Assembly: GCF_036346855.1 (NCBI RefSeq)
Contig: NZ_CP107841.1
Location: 4,282,001 to 4,346,000, forward strand
DNA from: Streptomyces europaeiscabiei
GTDB taxonomy: Bacteria > Actinomycetota > Actinomycetes > Streptomycetales > Streptomycetaceae
Length of the DNA stretch: 64,000 bases
Direction: 5' to 3'
Under the pieces are notes generated by a model. It ran no database searches and was not told the origin of the DNA. It worked only from the letters and a program-made list of their open reading frames with translations. The translations under genes and the position numbers were made by a program. Below, one piece after another: positions 35,178 through 46,577 of the stretch (the first letter of the stretch is position 1; each line of letters begins with the position of its first letter).

Positions 35178-35699
35178 ATGCCTGCCACCAAAGCCCCCGC
35201 TCACCGCTCACGGCGCCGTCCGCGCCCGGGCGGCGGCGGCGCGTCGGCCGCGCTGCGGTACGGACGGCTGGCGGCCATGGGCGCGATCGCGGTGCTGATC
35301 CTGGTCGCCGGGGTGTGGGGTTCCTGGGGCTGCGCCCAACACGTGATGCTGAGCAAGGGGCGCGAGCAGGGAACGCTGACGGTGTCCCGGTGCGCCGACG
35401 AGACCTGCTGGGGGCCGTACGAACCGGTGTCGACCGGGTCGCGGGCCCGGGATCGGGTGGACATCGAGCGGTCGGTGGCGGTGGAGACGGGCGCGACGTA
35501 CACCGTCGTCGTGAAGCCGGGCAGCAGCGATGTCGTCCGGACGGGCCCGGCGGGCCTGTTGCACGCCTGGGTGCCGTTGGGCGGGGCGCTGTTGCTGGCG
35601 GCGGTGGTCGTGGCGGGTGGGTTGCGGATGGTGCGGTCGGCGTGGGTGCTGGGCGGGCTGGGCGTCGCGCTGATCACGGCGGCCTGGGTGGCGCTCTGA
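35178..35699 (+). CDS. Small membrane protein of unknown function
   Basis: 173 residues from ATG 35178 (an in-frame ATG at 35154 is also possible). A basic N-terminus (HRSRRRPRPGGG) leads to TM1 (LAAMGAIAVLILVAGVWGSWGC). An exported domain with three Cys (CAQH, SRCADETCWGPYEP) and many charged residues follows, then two C-terminal TM helices (AWVPLGGALLLAAVVVAGGLRMV and VLGGLGVALITAAW). The Cys pair could be disulfide-bonded outside the cell. No family was recognised. It lies 89 bp after pth and ends at the inverted repeat 35705-35885. Confidence 0.6.
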   Translation: MPATKAPAHRSRRRPRPGGGGASAALRYGRLAAMGAIAVLILVAGVWGSWGCAQHVMLSKGREQGTLTVSRCADETCWGPYEPVSTGSRARDRVDIERSVAVETGATYTVVVKPGSSDVVRTGPAGLLHAWVPLGGALLLAAVVVAGGLRMVRSAWVLGGLGVALITAAWVAL

Positions 35700-35704
35700 G
35701 GCAG

Positions 35705-35885
35705 GTTCGCGGCTGACGGTCCGGTGGGGGCTGGTCGCGCAGTTCCCCGCGCCCCTAAAAGCCCAGGCCCTTGCGGGCCTGGGAGACGACGGCCGGGCGG
35801 ACCTGAAGGGCGGCGGGGCCGCGCCCCTGCTTTCAGGAGCGCGGGGAACTGCGCGAGAAGCCCCACCGGACCGTCAGCCGCGAAC
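35705..35885. repeat. Dispersed inverted repeat, copy 3: ~52-bp arms at convergent gene ends
   Basis: Arms 35705-35756 and 35834-35885 are almost perfect inverses, from GTTCGCGGCTGACGGTCCGG through the shared GCAGTTCCCCGCGCCCC block. The 77-bp centre has GCCCAGGCCC...GGGCCTGGGA and ACCTGAAGGGCGGC. It fills the gap between the 35699 stop (plus) and the ppc stop at 35899 (minus) and should act as a two-way terminator. Confidence 0.85.
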
Positions 35886-35898
35886 GAACCCTCCGGGA

Positions 35899-38631
<2,733 letters not shown>

Positions 38632-39015
38632 AGGTGCGGCTCCTTGCAGTGTTGAAGCTCGTCCGGAGGGGAACCCGGGCGGGGACCCGGCGGCTCGGGC
38701 CGCTGTGCGGGCCCAGGCATCAGGGCAGGATTCAGAGCGGACCGCGCTGTCCGACCGAGTCCAGGATAGGCGTCCACCTGGACGCCTCTGGCGACGGGTG
38801 CCACTTTTGCGGCACTGAGTGCCACCTTTCCACCGGGCTCGCCCGTCACACCTGGACGCGCAGACAGGTGGGCTCTTGCCGCCCCGTACCGCGCTGCCAT
38901 ACTTACGATGCCGTAGGTTACGGAACCGTAGGGAAAGCCGACAGGTAGCCCCCGCACGCTGTCACCGCAGGCACTTCCCCCCTCTCTCGACCCTCGACCC
39001 CCCAGGGGACGCCCC
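38632..39015. promoter_or_regulatory. Divergent ppc / desaturase control region with repeat CCGTAGGTTACGGAACCGTAGG
   Basis: 384 bp with no credible gene. At 38911-38932 CCGTAGG is repeated (38911-38917 and 38926-38932) around TTACGGAA, and the centre reads as an imperfect inverted repeat (GGTTACGGAACC). TACGAT at 38904-38909 is a -10-like box beside it, so a protein bound here would block the desaturase promoter. The likely binder is the TetR protein encoded just after the desaturase. Confidence 0.5.
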
Positions 39016-40050
39016 ATGAGCACAAGGTCCGATGTGATTGAAGAAGCCTCGAATGCGAACGGTTCCCCAGGCTCCGCCGCGACCGACTCCGCCACACCGT
39101 CGGCCACACTGGGCGGCGAACAGAAGCGTTCGATCGAGCAGATCACACTGCTCCTCTTCATCACCGTCCCGTTCCTCGCGCTCCTCGCGGCGGTGCCGCT
39201 GGCCTGGAGCTGGGGGGGCGTGAGCTGGCTGGATCTCGGCCTGCTGGTGTTCTTCTACTACCTGGGCTGCCACGGCATCACGATCGGCTTCCACCGGCAC
39301 TTCACGCACGGTTCGTTCAAGGCCAAGCGCCCGCTGAAGATCGCGCTGGCGATCGCCGGCTCGATGGCCGTCGAGGGCCCGCTGGTCCGCTGGGTGGCCG
39401 ACCACCGCAAGCACCACAAGTTCTCCGACGCCGAGGGCGATCCCCACTCGCCGTGGCGCTTCGGCGAGACGCTCCCCGCGCTGATGAAGGGCCTGTGGTG
39501 GGCCCACATCGGCTGGATGTTCGACGAGGAGCAGACCTCGCAGGAGAAGTACGCGCCCGACCTGATCAAGGACCCGGCGCTCCGGGCGATCTCGCGTCAG
39601 TTCATCTACTGGACCATCCTCTCCCTCGCCCTGCCGCCGCTGATCGGCGGTCTGGTGACGATGTCCTGGTGGGGCGCGTTCACCGCGTTCTTCTGGGGCT
39701 CGCTCGTCCGGGTGGCACTGCTGCACCACGTGACCTGGTCGATCAACTCGATCTGCCACGCGGTCGGCAAGCGCCCCTTCCAGTCCCGCGACCGCTCGGG
39801 CAACGTGTGGTGGCTGGCGGTCCTCTCCTGCGGCGAGTCCTGGCACAACCTGCACCACGCCGACCCCACCTCCGCCCGGCACGGTGTGGAGCGCGGTCAG
39901 CTGGACTCCTCCGCGCGGCTCATCCGCTGGTTCGAAGTGTTCGGCTGGGCGTACGACGTCCGCTGGCCGTCACGCTCGCGTATCGATTCCAGGCGTAAGA
40001 CGGGTGAGGACGGCTCCAGGCAGCGGAAGGCACCCGCCGAGACGGCATGA
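39016..40050 (+). CDS. Acyl-CoA / fatty-acid desaturase
   Basis: 344 residues. The three histidine boxes are GFHRHFTHGSF (about 92-99), DHRKHHKFSD (about 132-141) and SWHNLHHADPTSARHG (about 275-290), with hydrophobic pairs before and after box 1 (LLLFITVPFLALLAAVPLAW, LGLLVFFYYLGCHGITI). This is the membrane di-iron stearoyl-CoA delta-9 desaturase type. It introduces a double bond into acyl chains and sets membrane fluidity. Its stop overlaps the next gene (ATGA), and expression is probably controlled by that gene's TetR product through 38911-38932. Confidence 0.93.
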   Translation: MSTRSDVIEEASNANGSPGSAATDSATPSATLGGEQKRSIEQITLLLFITVPFLALLAAVPLAWSWGGVSWLDLGLLVFFYYLGCHGITIGFHRHFTHGSFKAKRPLKIALAIAGSMAVEGPLVRWVADHRKHHKFSDAEGDPHSPWRFGETLPALMKGLWWAHIGWMFDEEQTSQEKYAPDLIKDPALRAISRQFIYWTILSLALPPLIGGLVTMSWWGAFTAFFWGSLVRVALLHHVTWSINSICHAVGKRPFQSRDRSGNVWWLAVLSCGESWHNLHHADPTSARHGVERGQLDSSARLIRWFEVFGWAYDVRWPSRSRIDSRRKTGEDGSRQRKAPAETA

Positions 40051-40724
40051 TTGACGCCGTGGCGACCGACTCCAGCAGCACCCCGAGCAACGAGAAGCCG
40101 CGGCGCGTCCGCCGCACCCGGATGACGGGGGCCGAGCGCCGTCAGCAACTGCTGGAAATCGGTCGCACCCTCTTCGCCGCGAAGGGCTTCGAGGGCACGT
40201 CGGTGGAGGAGATCGCCGCCAAGGCGGGGGTCTCCAAGCCGGTGGTGTACGAGCACTTCGGCGGCAAGGAGGGCCTCTACGCCGTCGTCGTGGACCGCGA
40301 GATGCGCCGCCTTCTGGACATGGTGACCAGCTCCCTCACGGCCGGCCACCCCCGTGAACTCTGCGAACAGGCCACCTTCGCCCTCCTCGACTACATCGAG
40401 GAGTACACGGACGGCTTCCGCATCCTGGTCCGGGACTCCCCCATCCCCCAGTCCACGGGTTCCTTCGCCTCGCTCATCTCGGACATCGCCACCCAGGTGC
40501 AGGACATCCTCGGCCGCGAGTTCAAGAGCCGCGGCTTCGACCCCAAACTGGCCCCCCTGTACGCCCAGGCCCTGGTCGGCATGGTCGCCTTGACGGGCCA
40601 GTGGTGGCTGGACGTCCGGCGCCCGAAGAAAGCCGAGGTGGCCGCGCACCTGGTCAATCTGGCCTGGCACGGCCTGGACGGCCTCAACCAGAAGCCGCGG
40701 CTGATCGGACACCGGAAGAGTTAG
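40047..40724 (+). CDS. TetR family regulator coupled to desaturase
   Basis: 225 residues from ATG 40047, overlapping the desaturase stop. The HTH is MTGAERRQQLLEIGRTLFAAKGFEGTSVEEIAAKAGVSKPVVYEHFGGKEGLYAVVVDREMRRLL (about 30-90). The ligand domain (HPRELCEQATFALLDYIEEYTDGFRILVRDSPI, LVGMVALTGQWWLDVRRPKKAEVAAHLVNLAWHGLDGL) is the form found beside lipid genes in actinobacteria. Co-transcription and coupling suggest feedback control of desaturation in response to acyl-CoA, which is inference. Confidence 0.9.
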   Translation: MIDAVATDSSSTPSNEKPRRVRRTRMTGAERRQQLLEIGRTLFAAKGFEGTSVEEIAAKAGVSKPVVYEHFGGKEGLYAVVVDREMRRLLDMVTSSLTAGHPRELCEQATFALLDYIEEYTDGFRILVRDSPIPQSTGSFASLISDIATQVQDILGREFKSRGFDPKLAPLYAQALVGMVALTGQWWLDVRRPKKAEVAAHLVNLAWHGLDGLNQKPRLIGHRKS

Positions 40725-40811
40725 CGGGCCTGACGGGGCGGTGCGGTCGTCGGGTGGGCGCGAGTGGGTGGGCGCGGGTGGGTGGGCGCGGGTCGGTGGG
40801 CGCGGGTCGGT

Positions 40812-41046
40812 GGGGCTTCTCGCGCAGTTCCCCGCGCCCCTGAAGGACCAGGCCCTGCGGGCCTGAAGGCGACGGCCCCGCTGGCGCCTGAAAGACGACG
40901 GCCCTGCGGACGTGAAAGACGATGGCTCCGCGCCCCTGAAGGATGACGGCGCTGCGGACCTGAAGGACGATGGCTCCGCGCCCCTGAAAAGCAGAGGGCG
41001 CAGTCTTTGCTTTTCAGGGGCGCGGGGAACTGCGCGAGAAGCCCCA
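40812..41046. repeat. Dispersed inverted repeat, copy 4, with internal tandem units
   Basis: GGGGCTTCTCGCGCAGTTCC begins at 40812 and its inverse ends at 41046. Between the arms are five or six related units of the form GAAAGACGAYGGCYCTGCGG or GGATGGCTCCGCGCCCC-like, for example GATGGCTCCGCGCCCCTGAA at 40921 and 40969. It lies between the TetR stop (plus) and the GT4 stop (minus). Confidence 0.75.
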
Positions 41047-41095
41047 CTCACCCGCAGTCCTCACGCACCCGAGCCCCCACGGCGAACCGGTCCCG

Positions 41096-43168
41096 TCAGT
41101 CGGCCGCCATATCCTTCGCGCTGAGCGCCAGCTCGTTGTTCACGGTGAAGTACGGCCGCACCCGAGTCCGCCCCCGTTCGAAGTGATCGAACACTTCCCC
41201 GGGCACCAGATCGGTCTTCCGCCGCTCCACCACGTCCCCACCGATCCGCCCCACCGGCACGGTGTCCAGCCGCAGATCCCACAGGTCGTGCTCGACACTG
41301 CGCCGGGCCATGATCTCGCCGTACGGAACGGTGAACCGGAACCCCCTCTCCCCCACGGCCCGCGCGGCCACGGAGAAGTCGTACGCGGTGTCGGTCCGGG
41401 AGACGACCCGGACCTCGGTTCCCTCCTCCACCGAAGCGGCGTCCCCGTACAGCGTCGCGGTCACGGTCATCGACCCCTCGCCCACCTCGACGGTGTCGAT
41501 CTCCGCGTGCGCGGGCCGCAGCCACGTCCGCAGTGCGAGGAACCCGTCGGCGGTCGGGTACGGAATCCACGCCCCCACCCCCCGCCGGTCGACACTCGGC
41601 ACCCGCCCGACCAGCGCGGCCTGCTCGACCAGTCGTGCGCTCAGCCGCACCCGCTTGTTCGTGCCGCGCTGCGCGACGTAGCAGTCCCAGCGGCCCTCGG
41701 CGAGGGTGTGCTCGGCCGGGCTGAAGGCCGCCTGCACCACGGTGTCCGGCGTGTCGGCCGTCGGCAGGACCGGTACCCGGATCTGCCGCTTGCCGGGATC
41801 GCGGCGCAGCCGGGCGACGAGGTCGAGGGGCCCGGTGGGCAGCTCAGCCTGATCGAGGCGGACGAGGAAGCCGCCGTCGGAGGTGGCGCGGGCGTGCGCC
41901 ATGGGCGTGGGAGCGCTCCCCTCGGCCTCGGCGGCGGGAGCGGCCTGCGCGGAACGCGGGCGGACGGCACGGGCGGCGAGCTGTCTCAGCCGGGCGGCGC
42001 CGTCCCACCGGCGGCGCCGGGAGCGGGACAGCTCCTCGAAGAGGTTCTCGTAGCGGTGGGCGATGACGGAGGGCGCGTACGCGTCGGCCTTGCCGAGCGC
42101 CTCCTTGCCGAGCCGTTCGCGCAGCGCCTCGTCGGTGACGACTCGTTTCAGCGCGTCGGCGTAGGCGTCGACGTCCCCGTCGAGCGGGACGAGGATGCCG
42201 TCCTGGCCGTCGGTGATGATCTCGCCGGGTCCGTGCGGGCAGTCGGTGGCTACGACGGGGACCCCGCAGTGCATGGCCTCGACGATGGTCATGCCGAAGG
42301 ACTCCATGTCGGAGGAGACGGCGGCGACGGCGCCCTTGGCCCACTCGGTCTCGATCGGCGAGACCGCCCCCATGAGGAAGACCCGGTCGTGCAGTCCGAG
42401 CCGGTCGATCTGCTCCCGCAGGTTCTCCTTCTGCGGGCCGCGCCCGTAGATCCGCAGGGTCCAGCCGGCGTGTTCGGCGGCCACCTTGGCGAAGGCGTTC
42501 ACCAGCCGGTCGTACCGCTTGATGGGGATGAGTCGGCCGGCGGCGACGATGACCTGGGAGTCCAGGGTGGAGCGTTCGACGGCGGAAGCCCGCACGCCGT
42601 TGGGCACGCACACGATGGTGGTGCCGACGCCGGACAGGGCGGCGCGGTACTGGGCGGCGTCGGCCTCGGAGACGGTGACGTAGGCGTCGAGTCCGGCGAT
42701 GGCCTCGTTCTGGTTGGTGCGCAGCGGTTCGCTGTACTGGTCGAGGCTCAGATGCTCCTGGCCGACGCGCAGATAGCGGCGGCGGCCGTCGCGGGCGAGA
42801 TAGCCGTTGAGGTCCGGGCGGGTGGCGATGACCACGTCGGCCTCGGTACGGGCGAGGAAGCCGCCGATGCGTTCGTCCTGCAGCGCGGTGTAGGGCAGGT
42901 TCCCGGTCGCCCCGCTGTAGGGGAACATCGTGCCGGGCAGCTTGGTGAGCGGGTGGTCGCCCTCGAAGCCGGGGACCCCTTCCCGCAGGTCGATCAGCGA
43001 GGTCAGACGAACGCGCGGGTCGAACGGGAGCGCCGGTTCGTCGCGGGAGCGGTGGACGCTGACGACCTCGACGTCGTGCCGGTCGGCGAACGCGGCCGAC
43101 AGATTCGTCGTCGAGCGGATGGTGCCACCGATGCCGAAGGCATTGTTGATCAAAAAGGCGATCTTCAT
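41096..43168 (-). CDS. GT4 family glycosyltransferase with long C-terminal domain
   Basis: 690 residues. The N-terminal Rossmann half starts MKIAFLINNAFGIGGTIRST with the G-G-x-x-R donor loop. The second half has GRLIPIKRYDRLVNAF, the E-x7-E region SFGMTIVEAMHCGVPVVATD and GPGEIITDGQDGILV (about 290-325). After a linker (about 385-430) comes a roughly 260-residue beta-rich domain (DGGFLVRLDQAELPTGPLDLVARLRRDP ...) resembling the C-terminal module of TarM/TagE-type polyol-phosphate glucosyltransferases. A role in decorating teichoic acid or another envelope polymer is plausible. Start ATG 43168, with GGGGGAAACAC upstream. Confidence 0.85.
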   Translation of the reverse strand: MKIAFLINNAFGIGGTIRSTTNLSAAFADRHDVEVVSVHRSRDEPALPFDPRVRLTSLIDLREGVPGFEGDHPLTKLPGTMFPYSGATGNLPYTALQDERIGGFLARTEADVVIATRPDLNGYLARDGRRRYLRVGQEHLSLDQYSEPLRTNQNEAIAGLDAYVTVSEADAAQYRAALSGVGTTIVCVPNGVRASAVERSTLDSQVIVAAGRLIPIKRYDRLVNAFAKVAAEHAGWTLRIYGRGPQKENLREQIDRLGLHDRVFLMGAVSPIETEWAKGAVAAVSSDMESFGMTIVEAMHCGVPVVATDCPHGPGEIITDGQDGILVPLDGDVDAYADALKRVVTDEALRERLGKEALGKADAYAPSVIAHRYENLFEELSRSRRRRWDGAARLRQLAARAVRPRSAQAAPAAEAEGSAPTPMAHARATSDGGFLVRLDQAELPTGPLDLVARLRRDPGKRQIRVPVLPTADTPDTVVQAAFSPAEHTLAEGRWDCYVAQRGTNKRVRLSARLVEQAALVGRVPSVDRRGVGAWIPYPTADGFLALRTWLRPAHAEIDTVEVGEGSMTVTATLYGDAASVEEGTEVRVVSRTDTAYDFSVAARAVGERGFRFTVPYGEIMARRSVEHDLWDLRLDTVPVGRIGGDVVERRKTDLVPGEVFDHFERGRTRVRPYFTVNNELALSAKDMAAD

Positions 43169-43653
43169 ATGTGTTTCCCCCTGGAAACCGCCCGAGCGCG
43201 GGCGTCATCGCGCCCGCGCCCCCCTGGCGGTCAGGTCAGAGGATGCGCGCGCACGGCTGTATACGCGATACGTGGTCGACAATCAAAAAATGAATGAATT
43301 GGCGCAGCGGAAATCGACCGACCGGGAAAATCGCAAAGGGATACGCACGGAAGCGCATCGCACGATGAAATCCCGGCCGGGCGGCCGAAAGCCTATGTGG
43401 CGCGCGTCACCAACCCCGTCCAACGCGCCGGACGGCTCAACAGATACTCACTGGCCCAGATCCCCCCTGGTCACAGCCCCGCCTCCCACTTCCCCGGTCA
43501 ACACACGGGAGGCAACAAAAAAGTAAGCCGAGAATATATCCTTCAGAAAGAAAATCCAAAGAACAATATCAGCCACTCCTGCACCAAGGGCGCTCAGGAG
43601 CATCGGCGAGACGGAATGCGAAACTCCGCACGGAATAAGAAAATCCGTTTTGG
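43169..43653. other. Unusually AT-rich intergenic region upstream of the glycosyltransferase
   Basis: 485 bp between the PaaX-type stop and the GT4 start, both genes on the minus strand. 43260-43340 and 43505-43660 are markedly AT-rich for this genome (CAACAAAAAAGTAAG, GAATATATCC, GAAAGAAAATCC, AAATGAATGAATTGG). No open frame here has family-like features. It probably holds the GT4 promoter and a long leader; AT-rich DNA of this kind is a typical target for nucleoid proteins such as Lsr2. Confidence 0.55.
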
Positions 43654-44520
43654 CTACGGCCTTTCGAGCGAAGCGGGGTGCAGCGGAGTCGTTTCCAGAA
43701 CGTCCGCCGCCATCCGTCCGGCCGGGCCCTCCGTCTGTTCGGCGATGCGCCGGAACGTGTCCTGGGCCTGCCTCGCGGGCCACTCGGCGGGCAGATGCTG
43801 CACGGGCAGACGCGGGTCGGTACGGATGATGCGCAGCCACTCGGCGACGAGCCGCAGCCGGGTGGCGATCGGGTCGGCGGCGGCGAGGTCGGCGGCGGTC
43901 CACCGTTTGTCGAAGGCGACGTAGCGCGCGGCCAGGATCTCCAGGTCCCAGCTCTCGCGGATCATCAGCCCGATGTCGGTGAACTCGTCGGCCTGCGCGT
44001 GGAACACCTTCACATGCGCGTCCAGACCCAACTCGGAGACGATCTCCCGCACGTCCACCCGCCCCGGCGCGATCCACAGCCCGCTGTACAGGGCGCCGAA
44101 TCCGGACCAGGTGAGCCGGGAGCGCAGATCGTGCCGCTGGCGCTGCCAGGACTCGGGGAGGGAGAAGCCGAGGAGGGTCCAGGTACCGTCCCAGTCCTCG
44201 TTCACCGCACCGTCGCGCCAGATGCGCTGTCCGCCGTCGCGCAGGATGTCCCCCGCGTGCGGGGTAAGTCCGAAGAACATTCTCCGGCCCTCGCGTTGGC
44301 GCCGCAGCAGCCCCCGGTTCACCATCCGCGTCAGCGTCGACCGTACGGCCTGCTCCCCCGTGCCGACCCGCCCGAGCACATCGATGATGCTCCCCGAATA
44401 CACCCCGAGGCCGCCCTCCCCCAGGTCCAGCACGTGATTCCCGAAGAAGGACAGCACCAACGACTGCGGCCGCAACTGCGGCGCACCGACGACATCGGCA
44501 TCCAGGATCTCGTCCTCCAC
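43654..44520 (-). CDS. PaaX family transcriptional regulator
   Basis: 288 residues. The N-terminal winged helix (PQLRPQSLVLSFFGNHVLDL, GEQAVRSTLTRMVNRGLLRRQREGRRMFFGLT, about 20-90) is followed by the PaaX central cassette (DWDGTWTLLGFSLPESWQRQRHDLRSRLTWSGFGALYSGLWIAP). The C-terminal domain (WDLEILAARYVAFDKRW, AEWLRIIRTDPRLPVQHLPAEWPARQA) completes the family. PaaX repressors respond to phenylacetyl-CoA, but there are no paa genes here, so the ligand is unknown. Its upstream region carries the 33-bp tandem repeats. Confidence 0.9.
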   Translation of the reverse strand: MEDEILDADVVGAPQLRPQSLVLSFFGNHVLDLGEGGLGVYSGSIIDVLGRVGTGEQAVRSTLTRMVNRGLLRRQREGRRMFFGLTPHAGDILRDGGQRIWRDGAVNEDWDGTWTLLGFSLPESWQRQRHDLRSRLTWSGFGALYSGLWIAPGRVDVREIVSELGLDAHVKVFHAQADEFTDIGLMIRESWDLEILAARYVAFDKRWTAADLAAADPIATRLRLVAEWLRIIRTDPRLPVQHLPAEWPARQAQDTFRRIAEQTEGPAGRMAADVLETTPLHPASLERP

Positions 44521-44579
44521 AGCGGTAAGGGTACGGGGGCCACGCGGTGGCGGTCAGGGGATGGGGCCGCACGATTCCG

Positions 44580-44725
44580 GGGCCTGGCGGGGTGGGTGGG
44601 TGCCACTTGACTCCGGGCCTGGCGGGGGGGTGGGTGCCACTTGATTCCGGGCCTGGCGGGGGGTGGGTGCCACTTGATTCCGGGCCTGGCGGGGGGTGGG
44701 TGCCACTTGACTCCGGGCCTGGCCC
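44580..44725. repeat. 33-35-bp tandem repeat, four units, upstream of the PaaX-type gene
   Basis: GGGCCTGGC recurs at 44580, 44615, 44649, 44682 and 44715 (steps of 35, 34, 33, 33). Each interval contains GGGTGCCACTTGAYTCC. Variation is confined to the length of a G-run and C/T in the third block. The array lies 60-205 bp upstream of the PaaX-type start. Degenerate units (CGTGACTCCGCGCCCGGCC) continue to about 44762. Confidence 0.85.
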
Positions 44726-44891
44726 GGGGAGGGAGGGCCTCGTGACTCCGCGCCCGGCCGGGGATGGAGAACCTCATGGTCCATGTTTCGGCCCCTGGCC
44801 GGCGACTGAGGCCGCACTGTTCGCGAGCGTGATCAGCGGCTGGGGCCGTGCAGTCCGGGGTGCTGAATCGGGCCGCCGACCGCGCCCCGAA

Positions 44892-44922
44892 AGGGGCGCG
44901 GGGAACTGCGCGAGAAGCCCCA
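44892..44922. repeat. Dispersed repeat, solitary half-copy 5
   Basis: GGGGCGCGGGGAACTGCGCG then AGAAGCCCCAC matches the right arm of copies 3 and 4, without a left arm nearby. It lies 70 bp past the stop of the MHS-type transporter (minus strand), consistent with a terminator remnant. Confidence 0.7.
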
Positions 44923-44992
44923 CCCGGCCGCAGCCGAGCAACACCCCACCGCCCCCACCCCACCCCGAACGCGACTCACCGAACCGGCCGGC

Positions 44993-46354
44993 CTACGAGG
45001 CCACCCCCTCCTTCGCCGCGCCCTCCCGGAGGGACACCTCGCCCAGGGACTCCCGGTGCGTCTCCCGTACGAACCACACGGTCACGGCGGTGATCGCCGC
45101 ACCCCCGCAGATCAGCAGCGAGATCGGCGTACTGGAACCCCCGTTGGCCGCCACCAGACTCCCCGCGATCATCGGCGAGAACCCGGCACCGATCAGGGTG
45201 GCGAGCTGGTACCCGAGGGACGCCCCGGTGTAGCGCACCTTGGTCCCGAACATCTCGGTGAGCAGCGCCCCCAGCGGCCCGTACATCACGGACTGGGCGA
45301 AACCGTGGCCGAGTACGACCGCGAGGATCAGCAGCCCCGGCGACTTGGAGTCCACCAGCGCGAGCACGGGGAAGGCGAGGGCCACGGAGGCGATGGCCCC
45401 GGCCAGGACGACGGGACGTCGGCCGACACGGTCGGAGAGCGCCGACGCGCACGGCAGGACGACCAGGGCGACACCGGCGGAGACCGTGAGCGCGGTCAGC
45501 ACCTGCGGCCGGGGATAGCCGATGCCGGTGGCGTACGCGATGAGATAGCTGGTCAGCAGGGACTGCGCGGTGAACGCGCCGATACCGACACACGCGGCCA
45601 GCACCAGCGCACGCGGCCGGCGCAGCACGTCCACGATCGGCAGCCGGGCCTCGCCCCGGTCCTTCTTGACCTTGGCGAAGAGCGGGCTCTCGACCACCTT
45701 CAGCCGGACGAAGAGCCCGACACCGAGCAGCACGACGCTGAGCAGGAACGGCACGCGCCAGCCCCACGCGGCGAACTGGTCGCGTGGCATGGCCACCACG
45801 AACGTCACGACGACCGACGACAGCAGGGAGCCGAGCGGTGCCCCCATCTGCGTGAAGCTGGACCACAGTCCGCGCCGCTTCTCACCGGCGTGCTCGACGA
45901 CCATCAGCGTGGCGCCGCCCCATTCACCGCCGATGGCGATGCCCTGCAGCACCCGCAGGGTGATGAGGAGGACGGGCGCCCAGACACCGATGGTGTCGTA
46001 GGTGGGCAGCAGCCCGATGAGGAAGCTGGCACCGCCCATCAGACCCATGGTCAGCAGCAGCATGGACTTACGGCCGAGCCGGTCGCCGAAGTGCCCGAAG
46101 ATGATGCCGCCGAGGGGACGGGCGACGTATCCGGCGGCGAAGGTGCCGAAAGCGGCGATCGTGCCGACGGCCGGGTCGGCGCCCGGGAAGAACAGCTCGC
46201 CGAAGACGAGCGCGGCGACCGTTCCGTAGACGAGGAAGTCGTAGAACTCGACGGCCGTACCGAGCAGCCCGGAGAGCGCGACGCGACGCAACTGCCTTGC
46301 ACGCAAGGCCTCTTCGGCCTGTTCGGCAGGGTTGGGGAGGGGGGACGGGGACAT
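44993..46354 (-). CDS. MFS transporter, metabolite:H+ symporter (MHS) family
   Basis: 453 residues from ATG 46354 (AGGGAGACC upstream); the frame extends 24 codons further. Twelve TM segments are present. Diagnostic MHS blocks: SGLLGTAVEFYDFLVYGTVAALVF, RPLGGIIFGHFGDRLGRKSMLL, RVLQGIAIGGEWGGATLMVVEHA and RGLWSSFTQMGAPLG. The family takes up organic anions or betaines (shikimate, alpha-ketoglutarate, proline/betaine types). It may be under control of the upstream PaaX-type regulator's neighbourhood, but the operons are separate. A good promoter precedes it (46412-46440). Confidence 0.92.
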   Translation of the reverse strand: MSPSPLPNPAEQAEEALRARQLRRVALSGLLGTAVEFYDFLVYGTVAALVFGELFFPGADPAVGTIAAFGTFAAGYVARPLGGIIFGHFGDRLGRKSMLLLTMGLMGGASFLIGLLPTYDTIGVWAPVLLITLRVLQGIAIGGEWGGATLMVVEHAGEKRRGLWSSFTQMGAPLGSLLSSVVVTFVVAMPRDQFAAWGWRVPFLLSVVLLGVGLFVRLKVVESPLFAKVKKDRGEARLPIVDVLRRPRALVLAACVGIGAFTAQSLLTSYLIAYATGIGYPRPQVLTALTVSAGVALVVLPCASALSDRVGRRPVVLAGAIASVALAFPVLALVDSKSPGLLILAVVLGHGFAQSVMYGPLGALLTEMFGTKVRYTGASLGYQLATLIGAGFSPMIAGSLVAANGGSSTPISLLICGGAAITAVTVWFVRETHRESLGEVSLREGAAKEGVAS

Positions 46355-46411
46355 GCGGGTCTCCCTGGAGCTAAGGGGGGAACGAGGGAGGAACGAGGGA
46401 GGAACACCGCG

Positions 46412-46440
46412 AAGGTAGGCGCGCATCTATCTGCCGTCAA
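46412..46440 (-). promoter_or_regulatory. Sigma-70-type promoter for the MHS transporter
   Basis: On the minus strand TTGACG (46440-46435), a 17-bp spacer and TACCTT (46417-46412). TTGTGCAAAATATTGACG overlaps the -35 box and is AT-rich for the region, a possible activator or repressor site. Confidence 0.55.
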
Positions 46441-46465
46441 TATTTTGCACAACATCGACATCGAC

Positions 46466-46526
46466 CCCGCACCCTCGCGACAGACCCGCGCCCCCCTCTC
46501 CCCGCACCCTCGCGACAGACCCGCGC
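46466..46526. repeat. 26-bp direct repeat upstream of the MHS transporter
   Basis: CCCGCACCCTCGCGACAGAC followed by CCGCGC occurs at 46466-46491 and again at 46501-46526, identical over 26 bp and 35 bp apart. It lies between the transporter promoter and the stop of the VOC gene. Confidence 0.75.
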
Positions 46527-46577
46527 GCCCCTCCCCGCGCCTCGGACTCCCTCCGCCCAGGACTCCCTCCCCGCGCC

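Noticed and set aside
35178..35699. Possible anti-sigma or copper-binding role because of its cysteines
   Set aside because: The Cys residues do not match a zinc or copper motif; left as unknown membrane protein.
43397..43924. Plus-strand open frame over the AT-rich gap
   Set aside because: It runs into the PaaX-type gene on the opposite strand and shows no family features.
44547..45233. Open frame with repeated GWVPLDSGPGG peptide
   Set aside because: It arises from the 33-bp tandem repeat, which happens to be a multiple of three; no ribosome site, and the rest of the frame is antisense to a transporter.
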